Both the position numbers and the translations under genes were made by a program. The notes beneath the pieces were generated by a model. It did no database searches and was not told the origin of the DNA. It saw nothing but the letters and a program-made list of their open reading frames with translations. From Chthoniobacterales bacterium (GTDB lineage Bacteria; Verrucomicrobiota; Verrucomicrobiia; Chthoniobacterales; DASVRZ01), in contig JBDSQB010000009.1 of NCBI GenBank assembly GCA_039930045.1, positions 88,089-152,088 on the forward strand: a DNA stretch of 64,000 nt, read 5' to 3'. Of this stretch, positions 27,927 to 36,992 are shown piece by piece. Within the stretch, counting starts at the first letter, position 1, and each line of letters begins with the position of its first letter.

Positions 27927-28648
27927 AGTGGGATGCGGTTGACGTCTTTGTAGTAGATGTAGCGGGCCGGGCCGGGGCCTGCGGCGATGAACCATTGCGG
28001 ACAATACGGCGCGATCCAAATGGCGTCGCCCGCGCTCACCGGATGCCAATCGTCGCCGAGCCGGTAAACGCCGCCGCCGGTGAGAAAAAGCATCCCGTGT
28101 TCCATGACGTGCGTCTCGACGAATGGCAGGGTGGCCCCCGGCTCGTAGGTGAAAATATTCACCGCCATGTCGGCTCCGAGCGTGTCGGGAATAAGCGTTT
28201 TCAGGCGCGCCTGCGGGTCGCCGAGAAACGGCACCTCGACGATATTCTCCTCGTGCCCGGCAAAGAATTCCGGTGGCTCGAATCCAGCCAGAGGCTCATG
28301 GCGTTTCCGAAAAATGAGGAGGCGTGAATTTTTGGCAGCGCCCTTGATTTGATAGCTAGTGCCCGGTGGCAGAAAAGCGAATCCGCCTTGGGCGATTTTC
28401 TCATTTTGCGCGACGATACCGCCGCTAACGACGTAGAGAAACAACTGGTAGCCGAAGGTTTCCCCTGCCCCGCTGGCACCTTTCGGCAGATCGACTAACC
28501 ATTGACTAACCCCGGCACCCATCGCGGCGGAGATTTGAATGTAACTCGTCCCCCCGGCCCAGCCGGGAAGCGCGCTGGGTACGTAACCATCGGGGCTGAT
28601 GAGCGCATAGTTAGGTCGAATGACGGTGCGGGTCAGGGCAGTTTGCAT
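27923..28648 (-). CDS. allE: (S)-ureidoglycine aminohydrolase, double cupin
   Basis: A 241-residue protein that releases ammonia from (S)-ureidoglycine to give ureidoglycolate in allantoin degradation. It has two cupin repeats with the typical glycine turns and metal ligands (PGATLPFVETHVMEHG near residue 175, then GDAIWIAPYCPQWF). The length and sequence order match AllE (formerly YlbA). It begins the operon allE-DUF6986-xdh. Uricase and allantoinase genes are not in the window. Confidence 0.9.
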   Translation of the reverse strand: MQTALTRTVIRPNYALISPDGYVPSALPGWAGGTSYIQISAAMGAGVSQWLVDLPKGASGAGETFGYQLFLYVVSGGIVAQNEKIAQGGFAFLPPGTSYQIKGAAKNSRLLIFRKRHEPLAGFEPPEFFAGHEENIVEVPFLGDPQARLKTLIPDTLGADMAVNIFTYEPGATLPFVETHVMEHGMLFLTGGGVYRLGDDWHPVSAGDAIWIAPYCPQWFIAAGPGPARYIYYKDVNRIPL

Positions 28649-28693
28649 GGGAGAATGAAACGACAGCCGGGCGGTAGCGTCCAGCGGAACCTT

Positions 28694-28722
28694 TGCATAA
28701 ACTGGGCAGCCGCCTGTTGCAA
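28694..28722 (-). promoter_or_regulatory. Candidate promoter of the purine-degradation operon
   Basis: On the minus strand TTGCAA (28717-28722) and TATGCA (28694-28699) are spaced by 17 bases, about 45 bases before the allE ATG. The -10 box matches only four of six positions, so this is weak evidence. Confidence 0.3.
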
Positions 28723-28830
28723 TTCCCGGTTGCGAATCAGTTCACTATGGTGCGATTCGCATTTTCCTCGCGAGGCAACAGGCTGGCAAACGCCTCGGCG
28801 TCTCGACCTAATGACAGGTTACTTAGCCGC

Positions 28831-28977
28831 TTAAGCTCCTTTTCCGCCACGAATAAAGTGGAGGACAAAGACGACCAAGGCAACGACTAACAAGATATGA
28901 ATCAGGCCGCCTGCGATATGCGCAAACAAACCTGCAATCCAGAATAACAACAGTAGAATGGCGATGATGAGTAGCAT
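28831..28977 (-). CDS. Lmo0937-type small membrane protein
   Basis: A 48-residue protein consisting of two hydrophobic segments (LLIIAILLLLFWIAGL and IHILLVVALVVFVLHFI) with a GGL turn between them and the short basic end RGGKGA. This layout and ending match the Lmo0937/DUF5670 family, whose role is unknown and which often accompanies stress genes. It is too short to be found by length filters. It sits between allE and the lipoprotein gene. Confidence 0.8.
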   Translation of the reverse strand: MLLIIAILLLLFWIAGLFAHIAGGLIHILLVVALVVFVLHFIRGGKGA

Positions 28978-29046
28978 ACTTGAGAATCGTTCAGCACCAG
29001 AAGTCCGGATGTATTCTGCAAGCTAAGTGGCTTGTGAGCCGCAACG

Positions 29047-29080
29047 AAAAGGGCAGCCAGAGAAATCCGGCTGCCCTTTT
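29047..29080. terminator. Strong bidirectional terminator
   Basis: AAAAGGGCAGCC (29047-29058) pairs with GGCTGCCCTTTT (29069-29080) around a 10-base loop. It lies 20 bases beyond the stop of the lipoprotein gene (29101) and would end its transcript. Confidence 0.85.
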
Positions 29081-29100
29081 CGATAGAAATGAAACTCGAC

Positions 29101-29349
29101 TTACGGAGTAGTCGTAGTGGACTTTGTTTCGCTACTGCTGGAACCGCCGGGACTAACCGTGGTGGTGCTTTCCGTTTTCTTCTCAGACGAAGCCGGATTG
29201 ACGATGGTGGTATTGTTTTCCGTCTTCTTTTCCGCGCCGGGAACGATGACCGTAGTGTCTTTGCCAGAGTCTCCGGCAGGAACAACGGTGGTTTTTTCAC
29301 AGGCGGTGAAGAGTGATGCGAGTGCGAGGGTATAGAGTAGTTTTTTCAT
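29101..29349 (-). CDS. Small Ser/Thr-rich lipoprotein
   Basis: An 82-residue protein with a lipoprotein signal (KKLLYTLALASLFTAC, lipobox LFTAC) followed by a low-complexity region of Thr/Ser/Glu with short repeats of the EKKTE(N/S)TT type. The mature part is disordered and probably exposed in the periplasm or at the outer membrane. A terminator follows 20 bases downstream. Confidence 0.75.
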   Translation of the reverse strand: MKKLLYTLALASLFTACEKTTVVPAGDSGKDTTVIVPGAEKKTENNTTIVNPASSEKKTESTTTVSPGGSSSSETKSTTTTP

Positions 29350-29455
29350 GTGTTCAGTTAGGATTCTGACAATCGTCAGGTCCAGATACTACGAAAACAC
29401 TGAATGAACTGGCCGTAAGTAACTTCGCGATTTCCTGATCCGTTCATCAGGGCAC

Positions 29456-29480
29456 AAAAAAAACCGGCCTTTGTAGGACG
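29456..29480 (-). terminator. Probable terminator of metK-ahcY
   Basis: On the minus strand an imperfect hairpin (AACC...GGTT arms with an inner CCT/AGG pairing) is followed by eight T, about 30 bases after the ahcY stop. The stem is weak, so confidence is low. Confidence 0.4.
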
Positions 29481-29511
29481 GGTTCTTTGTTAGTTGAAAC
29501 TGCCGCGCGTG

Positions 29512-30942
29512 TTAGTAGCGGTAGTGATTCGGCTTGTAAGGTCCTTCGATTGGAACGTCGAGGTAAGCGGCTTGTTTCTCGGAGAGAACCGTGAGCTTGG
29601 CTCCGATCTTGCCCAAGTGCAGGCGGGCTACTTCTTCGTCGAGTTTCTTCGGCAAAACGAAGACCGCAGGCTTGTAGAGATCGCGATTTTTCCAGAGGTC
29701 GAGAATCGCAAGCGTCTGGTTGCTGAACGACGCGGACATGACGAACGATGGATGGCCTGTGGCGCAACCGAGATTGACCAGTCGGCCTTCGGCGAGCAGG
29801 AAGACACTGTTGCCCGTCGGGAAGGTGTATTTATCGACCTGAGGCTTGATGTTCACATGCTGGATGCCGGGGAAATTTACCAGCTTGTCCACTTGAATTT
29901 CATTGTCGAAGTGGCCGATGTTAGCAATCACCGCCTGATCCTTCATCTTCGCGATATGTTCGATGGTTAGCACGTCCACGTTTCCGGTGGTGGTGACGTA
30001 GATGTCGCCGCGACCGAGAGTGGATTCGACGGTGTTAACCTCGTAGCCTTCCATGGCGGCTTGGAGCGCGTTAATAGGATCGACTTCGGTAACAATCACT
30101 CGAGCACCCTGGCCACGGAGCGATTGAGAACAGCCTTTGCCGACATCGCCGTAGCCGATGACGACTGCGACTTTGCCGGAAATCATGACGTCAAGAGCGC
30201 GGTTCAATCCGTCCACCAGCGAGTGGCGGCAACCGTAGAGATTGTCGAACTTCGACTTGGTCACGGAGTCATTCACGTTAAATGCAGGAATCAGAAGCTG
30301 GCCTTTTTCCTGAAGCTTGTAGAGACGATGCACGCCAGTTGTGGTTTCCTCGGAAACGCCTTTCCAATCCTTCACAATTTCGTGGAAAATATAGGGATTC
30401 TCGGCGTGGATCTTCTTCAACAAGTTCTTGATGACAGTCTCCTCGTGCGAACCAGACTCGCTGTTCACCCAGTCGCTGCCTTCCTCCAACTCATAGCCTT
30501 TGTGAAGGAAAAGCGTCACGTCGCCGCCGTCGTCGATGACTAACTCTGGTCCTTTGCCGTCGTTGTTAACAATCGCCTTCCAGGTGCAGTCCCAGTATTC
30601 TTCGAGGCTCTCACCTTTCCAGGCAAAAACAGGGACTCCAGTCGCCGCGATGGCTGCCGCCGCGTGGTCCTGAGTGGAGAAAATATTGCAGGAAGCCCAG
30701 CGCACATCGGCACCTAACTCGACCATCGTCTCAATGAGAACGGCTGTCTGAATAGTCATGTGCAGCGAGCCGGTGACGCGCACGCCAGCGAGTGGTTTGG
30801 CAGCGGCGTATTGCTTGCGAATGGAGATGAGTCCGGGCATTTCCTCCTCGGCGATTTGGATTTCTTTGCGACCCCAGTCGGCCAGGGTGATATCGGCGAC
30901 CTTGTAGTCGTTTGCGATGCGAGTGCTTAGTGTTGTGCTCAT
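29512..30942 (-). CDS. ahcY: S-adenosylhomocysteinase
   Basis: A 476-residue NAD-dependent enzyme that splits S-adenosylhomocysteine to homocysteine and adenosine, completing the methyl cycle. The NAD-binding motif ([12 protein letters not shown], near residue 265) and the conserved NIGHFDNEI segment (near 350) are intact; the insert before the NAD domain makes it the longer bacterial type. It follows metK by 15 bases on the same strand, so both are under one promoter facing the SahR-like gene. The ATG is directly preceded by CTAAC. Confidence 0.97.
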   Translation of the reverse strand: MSTTLSTRIANDYKVADITLADWGRKEIQIAEEEMPGLISIRKQYAAAKPLAGVRVTGSLHMTIQTAVLIETMVELGADVRWASCNIFSTQDHAAAAIAATGVPVFAWKGESLEEYWDCTWKAIVNNDGKGPELVIDDGGDVTLFLHKGYELEEGSDWVNSESGSHEETVIKNLLKKIHAENPYIFHEIVKDWKGVSEETTTGVHRLYKLQEKGQLLIPAFNVNDSVTKSKFDNLYGCRHSLVDGLNRALDVMISGKVAVVIGYGDVGKGCSQSLRGQGARVIVTEVDPINALQAAMEGYEVNTVESTLGRGDIYVTTTGNVDVLTIEHIAKMKDQAVIANIGHFDNEIQVDKLVNFPGIQHVNIKPQVDKYTFPTGNSVFLLAEGRLVNLGCATGHPSFVMSASFSNQTLAILDLWKNRDLYKPAVFVLPKKLDEEVARLHLGKIGAKLTVLSEKQAAYLDVPIEGPYKPNHYRY

Positions 30943-30957
30943 GTTAGTATGTTGGAT

Positions 30958-32133
30958 TTATTGAATGTAGTTTTTCAGAGCTTCGGCCTTGTCGGTTTTC
31001 TCCCAAGTAAGGGAATCCAAGTCATCGACTTTACCGAAGTGACCGTAGTTAGTCGTCTTGCCGTAGATTGGGCGAAGAAGGTTTAATTGCTCTACGATGG
31101 CCGCGGGTTTGAAGTTGAATATTTCTTTCACCGCAGCTTCGATTTTTTCTTCGTCCACTAGGGTCGTTCCGAAAGTGTTAATATGGATGCTCACGGGATC
31201 GGGATAACCGATGGCGTAGGCAAACTGCACTTCGCAACGCGTAGCCAGACCGGACGCGACTACGTTCTTTGCCACGTAACGTCCCATGTAGGCCGCACTG
31301 CGATCCACCTTGCTTGGATCTTTTCCAGAGAATGCGCCGCCGCCGTGACGCCCCATGCCGCCGTAAGTATCCACTATGATTTTGCGACCAGTTAGACCGG
31401 TGTCGCCTTGCGGTCCGCCGATCACGAAATTTCCCGTCGGGTTAATGAGGAATGTCGCGCCTCCTAACATCTCCGTCGGGAGCACTTTTCTAACAATCTC
31501 CTCGATGCAAAAATCTTCGATCAACTTGTGCGGAATCCCCGCCGCGTGCTGCGTTGAAATCACCACATTGGAAATGCCGACCGGCTTGCCATCCTCATAG
31601 ATCACCGACACCTGGCTCTTCGCGTCGGGACGCAGCCAATTCGCCTCGCCACTCTTGCGAATGCGAGTCAACTCACGCCCGAGCCGGTGCGCGAACATGA
31701 TCGGAGCCGGCATCAATTCCGGCGTCTCGTCGCAGGCATAACCAAACATCAATCCCTGGTCGCCCGCGCCCTGCTCGGCTGTCGCTTTTCCCTCGGCCGC
31801 CGCCGCGTCCACGCCTTGCGCGATGTCGCTCGATTGCTCGGTGAGAATGTTAGTAATGAAGACCTTGTCCGCATGGAAAATGTCGTCGTCGTTGACATAG
31901 CCGATGCCGCGAATCGCCTCGCGCACAATACGATTGAAGTCGATCCAGCCGTTGGTCGTAATCTCGCCGCCGACGATCACCATGTTCGACTTCGCGTAGG
32001 TTTCGCAGGCCACGCGGCTGTATTTGTCCTGGGTCAGGCACGCATCGAGCACCGCATCGGAAATGGTGTCGCAAACTTTGTCAGGATGACCTTCACCGAC
32101 GGACTCAGAGGAAAAAATATAATGACGTGACAT
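30958..32133 (-). CDS. metK: S-adenosylmethionine synthase
   Basis: A 391-residue methionine adenosyltransferase (ATP + methionine to SAM). Typical motifs are present: the N-terminal [14 protein letters not shown], the GAGDQG loop (near residue 120), [16 protein letters not shown], the [13 protein letters not shown] segment (about 235-265), and the [19 protein letters not shown]-binding stretch. First gene of the metK-ahcY operon; a divergent ArsR-methyltransferase gene starts 84 bases away. Confidence 0.98.
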   Translation of the reverse strand: MSRHYIFSSESVGEGHPDKVCDTISDAVLDACLTQDKYSRVACETYAKSNMVIVGGEITTNGWIDFNRIVREAIRGIGYVNDDDIFHADKVFITNILTEQSSDIAQGVDAAAAEGKATAEQGAGDQGLMFGYACDETPELMPAPIMFAHRLGRELTRIRKSGEANWLRPDAKSQVSVIYEDGKPVGISNVVISTQHAAGIPHKLIEDFCIEEIVRKVLPTEMLGGATFLINPTGNFVIGGPQGDTGLTGRKIIVDTYGGMGRHGGGAFSGKDPSKVDRSAAYMGRYVAKNVVASGLATRCEVQFAYAIGYPDPVSIHINTFGTTLVDEEKIEAAVKEIFNFKPAAIVEQLNLLRPIYGKTTNYGHFGKVDDLDSLTWEKTDKAEALKNYIQ

Positions 32134-32183
32134 GGGAGTTGGATTGTTATGGAAACGAAGCGCTGAATGGCGAACATCAACGA

Positions 32184-32204
32184 ATCATGATAGGATGATA
32201 TATC
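32184..32204. promoter_or_regulatory. Candidate SahR operator
   Basis: The 84-base gap between metK and the divergent regulator contains the inverted repeat ATCAT-GATAGG-ATGAT (32184-32199) immediately followed by the palindrome GATATATC (32197-32204). Its placement between metK-ahcY and a SahR-like gene makes it the obvious operator. The exact SahR consensus could not be checked here. Confidence 0.5.
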
Positions 32205-32217
32205 TCCGCTCCAGCTT

Positions 32218-33144
32218 ATGGCGTCAACCCTAAAAATTCTCCGCGTCCTCGTCGATCCGACCCGGCTCCGGCTCCTGCGGCTGCTCGGTCAGACTGAATT
32301 GACCGTGGCCGAAATGCAGGAAATTCTCGCCATGGGCCAGTCGCGCATCTCGACTCATCTCGCGCAACTCCGCCAGGCGGGACTCGTCGCCGACCGTCGC
32401 GCGGGCAAAAATATCTACTACGGACTCGCCCCCAACTCGGCTCAGAAACCGTGGTTTCGCCTCATGGAAGACAGCGCCGCCGAGCTGACCGAGACCGACC
32501 GCGACGACCGTGCCCTCGGGCTCGTTCTCAAGAAACGACAGGACACCGCCCGCGAGTATTTCGATAAACTGGCAGGGAAATTTGGCCGCAGTTATTGTCC
32601 AGGCCGGTCGTGGCAGGGTCTCTCGCACCTGCTGCTCACGCTCGTTCCGCGGGTCGTCGTCGCCGATCTGGGAGCGGGCGAAGGCACCCTTTCCCAGCTC
32701 CTCGCCCGCAGCGCGGAGAAGGTCATCGCCATCGATAATTCCGAAAAAATGGTCGAGTTCGGCTCCAATGTTGCGCGCGAAAACGGCTTCACCAACCTCG
32801 AATACCGCCTCGGCGACATCGAGGCCCCGCCCATCGAATCCAACTCCATCGACCTTGCGATCCTGAGCCAGGCGCTGCATCACGCCAGTTCGCCGATCCT
32901 GGCTTTGCAGGCGGCGCACAAAATCCTCAAGCCCGGCGGAAAAATCCTCATCCTCGACCTGCTGGCGCACAACTTCGAGCAAGCCCGCGAACTCTACGCC
33001 GACCTCTGGCTCGGCTTCGGCGAGGCCGAACTCCTCGAAATGCTCGAGCAAGTCGGCTTCAAAAACGCCGGAGTTACAGTCGTATCGAAGGAACCCGAGG
33101 CCCCCTATTTCCAAACACTCCTCGCCAGTGCGGTGAAAGCCTAG
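32218..33144 (+). CDS. SahR-like ArsR regulator fused to methyltransferase fold
   Basis: A 308-residue protein: residues about 5-85 are an ArsR-type winged helix (LVDPTRLRLLRLLGQTELTVAEM, recognition helix QSRISTHLAQLRQAG), and residues about 125-300 are a class I SAM-binding fold (VVADLGAGEGTLSQLL motif I, then LAILSQALHHA). This architecture is that of SahR, which senses S-adenosylhomocysteine and controls methionine-cycle genes. It is divergent from metK-ahcY, which strengthens the call. It overlaps the convergent P450 gene by 4 bases. Confidence 0.82.
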   Translation: MASTLKILRVLVDPTRLRLLRLLGQTELTVAEMQEILAMGQSRISTHLAQLRQAGLVADRRAGKNIYYGLAPNSAQKPWFRLMEDSAAELTETDRDDRALGLVLKKRQDTAREYFDKLAGKFGRSYCPGRSWQGLSHLLLTLVPRVVVADLGAGEGTLSQLLARSAEKVIAIDNSEKMVEFGSNVARENGFTNLEYRLGDIEAPPIESNSIDLAILSQALHHASSPILALQAAHKILKPGGKILILDLLAHNFEQARELYADLWLGFGEAELLEMLEQVGFKNAGVTVVSKEPEAPYFQTLLASAVKA

Positions 33145-34361
33145 ACCGTCACCTCCAGCGGGCCGACGGAGCGAAACGTGGCGAGCGGTTTCCAGGTGAC
33201 GGTCTCGCTTGCGAGCCGCGCATGGGGGAATCGTCGGAAGAAAGCGCTCAGACTCGTCGCGGCGATTTCGCGTCCGAAGTCGGCTCCGGGACAGGTGTGC
33301 GGGCCGAATCCGAACGCCGCCGTGCGCGTGCGCCGCTGAGTGGGATCGAAGTCGTCCGGGTTTTCAAATGCCTCGGGATCGCGATTGGCTGCGCCGAGCA
33401 GAAACGAAACCCCTTCGCCGGGCTGGATCGGCACGCCGCGTATCTCCAGCGGCACACTGGCGTGCCAGGTGGTGAGTTGCACCGGTGTCTCGAAACGCAG
33501 GATTTCCTCGAGCACGGGCGGAGCAAAATCGGGCTCGGCGATGAGGCGTTGCACCACGGCGGGATGCCGCAGTAGGGTGAGAATCCCATTGGCCATGAGC
33601 GCGCTGGTGGTGTCCTGTCCGGCCTGAATGAAGAGGATGGCGGTGGCGGCGAGTTGGGGCGCGCTCTGGATAATTCCGCGGGTTTGCATCGACAGCAGCC
33701 GCTCCAGAAACGGGGCGGGTTTCGTGCGAGCACCGGCTTCTCCGGCGGCCTCGGTGATCCAGTTTTCGAGGGTTTCCATCGCGGCGCTGGCCTGCTCGAG
33801 GCGTTGCTGATCGAAGTGATTGCCAAACCCGAGGCTGACGCTTTGCAGATGCGCGCCAAACTCCTGCCAGCCGTGGTTGTCCAGGCCGAGCATGGCGAGG
33901 TTGAGTTGCAGCGCCACGCGCCGGGCGAAATCTTCCGCGGCGTCGAAAGTTTTCCGCGCCGCCAGATCGTCCAGCGTCTGCCGCAGAATCGTTTCCAGAA
34001 TGGCACTGTGACCCGGCTCATCCAGCACGCGATTGACCAGACGCCGCGCGGGCGCGTGATGCGGCGGGTCGCGAAAAAGGGGCCATTCGCGTGTGACTCG
34101 CGCGTAAGCTTGCAGGGCGGGAGGCACGTTTTCCAGAGGCTGATTCCAGAGAGAACTGCGGTGAACCGAGCGTTTCAACACGGGGTTTTTCAAGCCGGCC
34201 TCGACGTCGCTCCAGCGGGTGACGAGATAACGCGGCACGCCGTCCGCCTGCGGAGGTTCGACGCGATGGACGGGGGAATTTTCCCGATACCAGCGATAAA
34301 CCGGGTAGGGATCGGCGCAGACCTCCGGATGCGTGAGGTCGAGCGGCAGCGGGAAAGTCAT
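33141..34361 (-). CDS. Cytochrome P450
   Basis: A 406-residue soluble bacterial P450. The I-helix motif AGQDTT (near residue 247), the ExxR motif in EEILRFETP (near 285), and the haem-binding loop FGFGPHTCPGADFG (Cys near 357) are all present. No ferredoxin or reductase gene is adjacent, so its redox partner lies elsewhere. It is convergent with the SahR-like gene and 5 bases downstream of a GT4 glycosyltransferase, so a tailoring role in glycosylated product or lipid synthesis is possible but unproven. Confidence 0.92.
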   Translation of the reverse strand: MTFPLPLDLTHPEVCADPYPVYRWYRENSPVHRVEPPQADGVPRYLVTRWSDVEAGLKNPVLKRSVHRSSLWNQPLENVPPALQAYARVTREWPLFRDPPHHAPARRLVNRVLDEPGHSAILETILRQTLDDLAARKTFDAAEDFARRVALQLNLAMLGLDNHGWQEFGAHLQSVSLGFGNHFDQQRLEQASAAMETLENWITEAAGEAGARTKPAPFLERLLSMQTRGIIQSAPQLAATAILFIQAGQDTTSALMANGILTLLRHPAVVQRLIAEPDFAPPVLEEILRFETPVQLTTWHASVPLEIRGVPIQPGEGVSFLLGAANRDPEAFENPDDFDPTQRRTRTAAFGFGPHTCPGADFGREIAATSLSAFFRRFPHARLASETVTWKPLATFRSVGPLEVTV

Positions 34362-34366
34362 GGAGG

Positions 34367-35689
34367 TTAGTCGGCGGCTCCTGAAAGCAGTCGGCGGAGT
34401 TTCTGAAAAAAGGTGAGAGGTGGCTTTGGTGGAGCGGGTGCGGGACGATTCTTTAGAGCTTTATACTTCTCGAAAAGCTCCGAGTGCCGGGCCAGCAAAT
34501 CGGCGTGCTTGCTGCGGAGCGCCTCCATTTTTTCCTTTCTCTCACCTTGACGGGCAGCCAGGCGCAAGCTCGCGAAAGTCTGGTGCTGGGCCGCGATGGC
34601 TTCCCAACTCTTCTGCAAATTACCAACGGGAAACGAGGGCAATCGCAACGGCACGCCCTGCGTTTTGCGAAGGCTATCCATCGGTATTTTGGAGAGGTGC
34701 AGTTGGAAGCGCAGGAAATCAGCGCCCGCAATCATGGGATCGTAATCCGTGAGCGAGCCCGCCATCGCCGCGGCTTCCGCGTAGAGTGGGATCAGACTCG
34801 CCATGGTTTTTTCCAGGGTCGCCTCTTCGCGAATGCGCTGTGAAAAGAGCGCCGCGTCCACGGGATCGTAGCGGTCCATTTCGCGTCCGATCACCTCGGC
34901 ATCCAGTGGGAGGCGCATCGTGTGGTAGCCGAAATTGTAATCTCGCAGCTCGTCGTAGTTTTCCGTTCGCGCCAGGTGACCCGCGCCGAAGAACTCCAGT
35001 TGCATCACGGCGCAACCGACGGCGGCCGCCTCCAGCGCGACGCGGCCTTTGGCGAAAACGAGATCAAACTCGGGAAAGAGCGTCTCCAGGTTTTCGACAT
35101 TGCCCCCGAGGCTCGTGCCGACGGTGCATAGCTCGATGCCACGCGCCTCGCAGGCCGCTCTCGCCGCCAGCACTGCGGGGTGTTCCGGCACCAGATAATT
35201 GCTGGCCAGTAGCGCTCGCCGGGGTTTCGCGGGAAGCGGGCTGCGCGGGTGAAATTTGCGGTTGTCGAAGTGATTTAAAAGAACCGTCACGCGGGCGGCA
35301 TCCACATTTTCCTCCTCCACCCAGCGTCGGCGGCAATCCTGATCCACGACGATCCAGCGAACCACGTTGGGCAGCCGACAGGCGCTTTCCTGCCAGGCTT
35401 CCGGCGAATGACAGACGGATATGACTGGAACTCGCCGATAAGTCATCGCCGCCAGGGTGGTCTCGATAATGTGCTGCCCGTGAATCACATCGGGCGGCCC
35501 CGGCAGCGCGCGGAGATCGTCGCTCACCGGGATGCCCAGTTGCAGAAGGCGGTCGGACTGCGCGCCGAGTTTGAGGCTGAAGCACATCGGCTCGTGACCG
35601 GCGGCCAGCAATGCCTCGGCGATCTCGCAAAGGTAAAGCTCGGTGCCGGCGCGCGCGTCGAGGGTGTTGTTAGTGAGCAGGATCCTCAT
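34367..35689 (-). CDS. Family 4 glycosyltransferase-like protein
   Basis: A 440-residue GT-B protein: N-terminal Rossmann fold (RILLTNNTLDARAGTELYL, near the start), and the C-terminal domain with FDLVFAKGRVALEAAAVGCAV (near residue 215), where GT4 enzymes keep the donor-binding E-x7-E; here the spacing is loose. The last 70 residues form a charged coiled-coil and end KLRRLLSGAAD. The donor and acceptor are unknown. It is upstream of the P450 in the same operon. Confidence 0.75.
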   Translation of the reverse strand: MRILLTNNTLDARAGTELYLCEIAEALLAAGHEPMCFSLKLGAQSDRLLQLGIPVSDDLRALPGPPDVIHGQHIIETTLAAMTYRRVPVISVCHSPEAWQESACRLPNVVRWIVVDQDCRRRWVEEENVDAARVTVLLNHFDNRKFHPRSPLPAKPRRALLASNYLVPEHPAVLAARAACEARGIELCTVGTSLGGNVENLETLFPEFDLVFAKGRVALEAAAVGCAVMQLEFFGAGHLARTENYDELRDYNFGYHTMRLPLDAEVIGREMDRYDPVDAALFSQRIREEATLEKTMASLIPLYAEAAAMAGSLTDYDPMIAGADFLRFQLHLSKIPMDSLRKTQGVPLRLPSFPVGNLQKSWEAIAAQHQTFASLRLAARQGERKEKMEALRSKHADLLARHSELFEKYKALKNRPAPAPPKPPLTFFQKLRRLLSGAAD

Positions 35690-35774
35690 GGGGGGCGGGC
35701 AGTGTTAACCAGATTTCCCCCGGCGCAAAGCGCGGGTTTCGCGGAACAGTGCGATGGAACTCGCCTGTAAAAAG

Positions 35775-36992
35775 TTATCGGTTCGAGCGCGAGGAGCCAG
35801 CCGCCGGATGATGCACCGCGACTGGCTGCACGGGCACGCCTCCGGCGAAAATCAGGAATCCGAGGCAGACGCAGTGAAACGTGAGCACCACGGAAAGCGC
35901 GTCCGTCCAACGCCGCGTGCGTGTCCATTTGCGCCGCTTTTTGTAAGCCGTCCACTGCTCGTAGCCGATCATCAGCCCGGCCTGATAGAAGCCGTAAACA
36001 ATGTAATGCCACTTGGTGCCGTGCCACACGCCCATGAGGCCGAACGACAGCAGCAAGCCGAGCGCGGAGATAGTCTGCGCGTTTTTTATGCGGCCCCATT
36101 TCATCATCCCCATGACAAACCGCATGTAGATGTGATCGCGAAACCAGGCCGACAAACTCATGTGCCAGCGGTTCCAGAAATCGCGGATGTTTTTGGCTAG
36201 AAACGGCTTGTTGAAATTCACCGGCGTCCGGATTCCTAACAAATAACTAACACCGACTGCGAATGCGCTGTAACCTGCGAAGTCGAAGAAAAGATAAAGC
36301 GCGTAACCATAGAAATACACCACCGGACGCCACACGCCGGCGTGATCCAGAAGCGCTCCGAGCACGAGCTTGTTCAGGTAATGCGCGACGATGTATTTGT
36401 AGAGAAACCCGGTGAATATCTGATGCACCGCCACATCCAGATCGGCGAAAAATTGTTCCCGCGTGCGGACGGCGGCGTAGTCTTTCTGGAAACGGGCAAA
36501 CCGGTCAATCGGCCCGGAGGACACCGTCGGAAAGAAAAACAAATAAGCAAAGAATTCCCCGAGTCCGAGGCTGCGCACCTTGCCATCCTGGATGCCGACT
36601 AACAAATCAATCGAACGAAACACCGCATACGACACACCGGCGAAACCGAGCGGATGATTCAGATGTCCAAAGATGCGCGAGAGCACCAGCGGCCCGACTG
36701 CGAGTGCAATGGAAGTCGCAAAAATCCAGCGCGAGTCGCTTCGCTTGCGGCTCTGCAAAAAAAGGACCGCCACGAAGCATTCCAAGCCGCCGTAGATCGC
36801 CAGCCAACCCAGCTCGGAAATGTGCGAGTCCGCCGCAGGCATCGCGCCGCCGTATTGGATGACTAACATCACGGCACTAACAGTTAGTATCCAGAAGCGC
36901 ATCGAGCCGCGCCAGAGATTCATCCAGAGCAGCGGAATCGCCGAGACCAGAGCCGCGATGCCGAAATAGAAATAGGAGGCGTAGGGAATCAT
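35775..36992 (-). CDS. dltB: D-alanyl transfer membrane O-acyltransferase DltB
   Basis: A 405-residue MBOAT protein that passes the D-alanyl group from DltC across the membrane. About ten hydrophobic segments are seen; the MBOAT catalytic His is in GVWHGTKWHYIVYG (near residue 315), with the Asn/His-type FWNRWHMSLS motif near 265. The start is the ATG at 36992, which overlaps the dltA stop (ATGA). The CTAAC pentamer is dense in its first 250 codons and absent from the rest. Confidence 0.9.
   Translation of the reverse strand: MIPYASYFYFGIAALVSAIPLLWMNLWRGSMRFWILTVSAVMLVIQYGGAMPAADSHISELGWLAIYGGLECFVAVLFLQSRKRSDSRWIFATSIALAVGPLVLSRIFGHLNHPLGFAGVSYAVFRSIDLLVGIQDGKVRSLGLGEFFAYLFFFPTVSSGPIDRFARFQKDYAAVRTREQFFADLDVAVHQIFTGFLYKYIVAHYLNKLVLGALLDHAGVWRPVVYFYGYALYLFFDFAGYSAFAVGVSYLLGIRTPVNFNKPFLAKNIRDFWNRWHMSLSAWFRDHIYMRFVMGMMKWGRIKNAQTISALGLLLSFGLMGVWHGTKWHYIVYGFYQAGLMIGYEQWTAYKKRRKWTRTRRWTDALSVVLTFHCVCLGFLIFAGGVPVQPVAVHHPAAGSSRSNR

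Noticed and set aside
32134..32217. SAM riboswitch upstream of metK
   Set aside because: The gap is 84 bases with no SAM-I, SAM-II or SAH aptamer pattern; an inverted-repeat operator explains it better.
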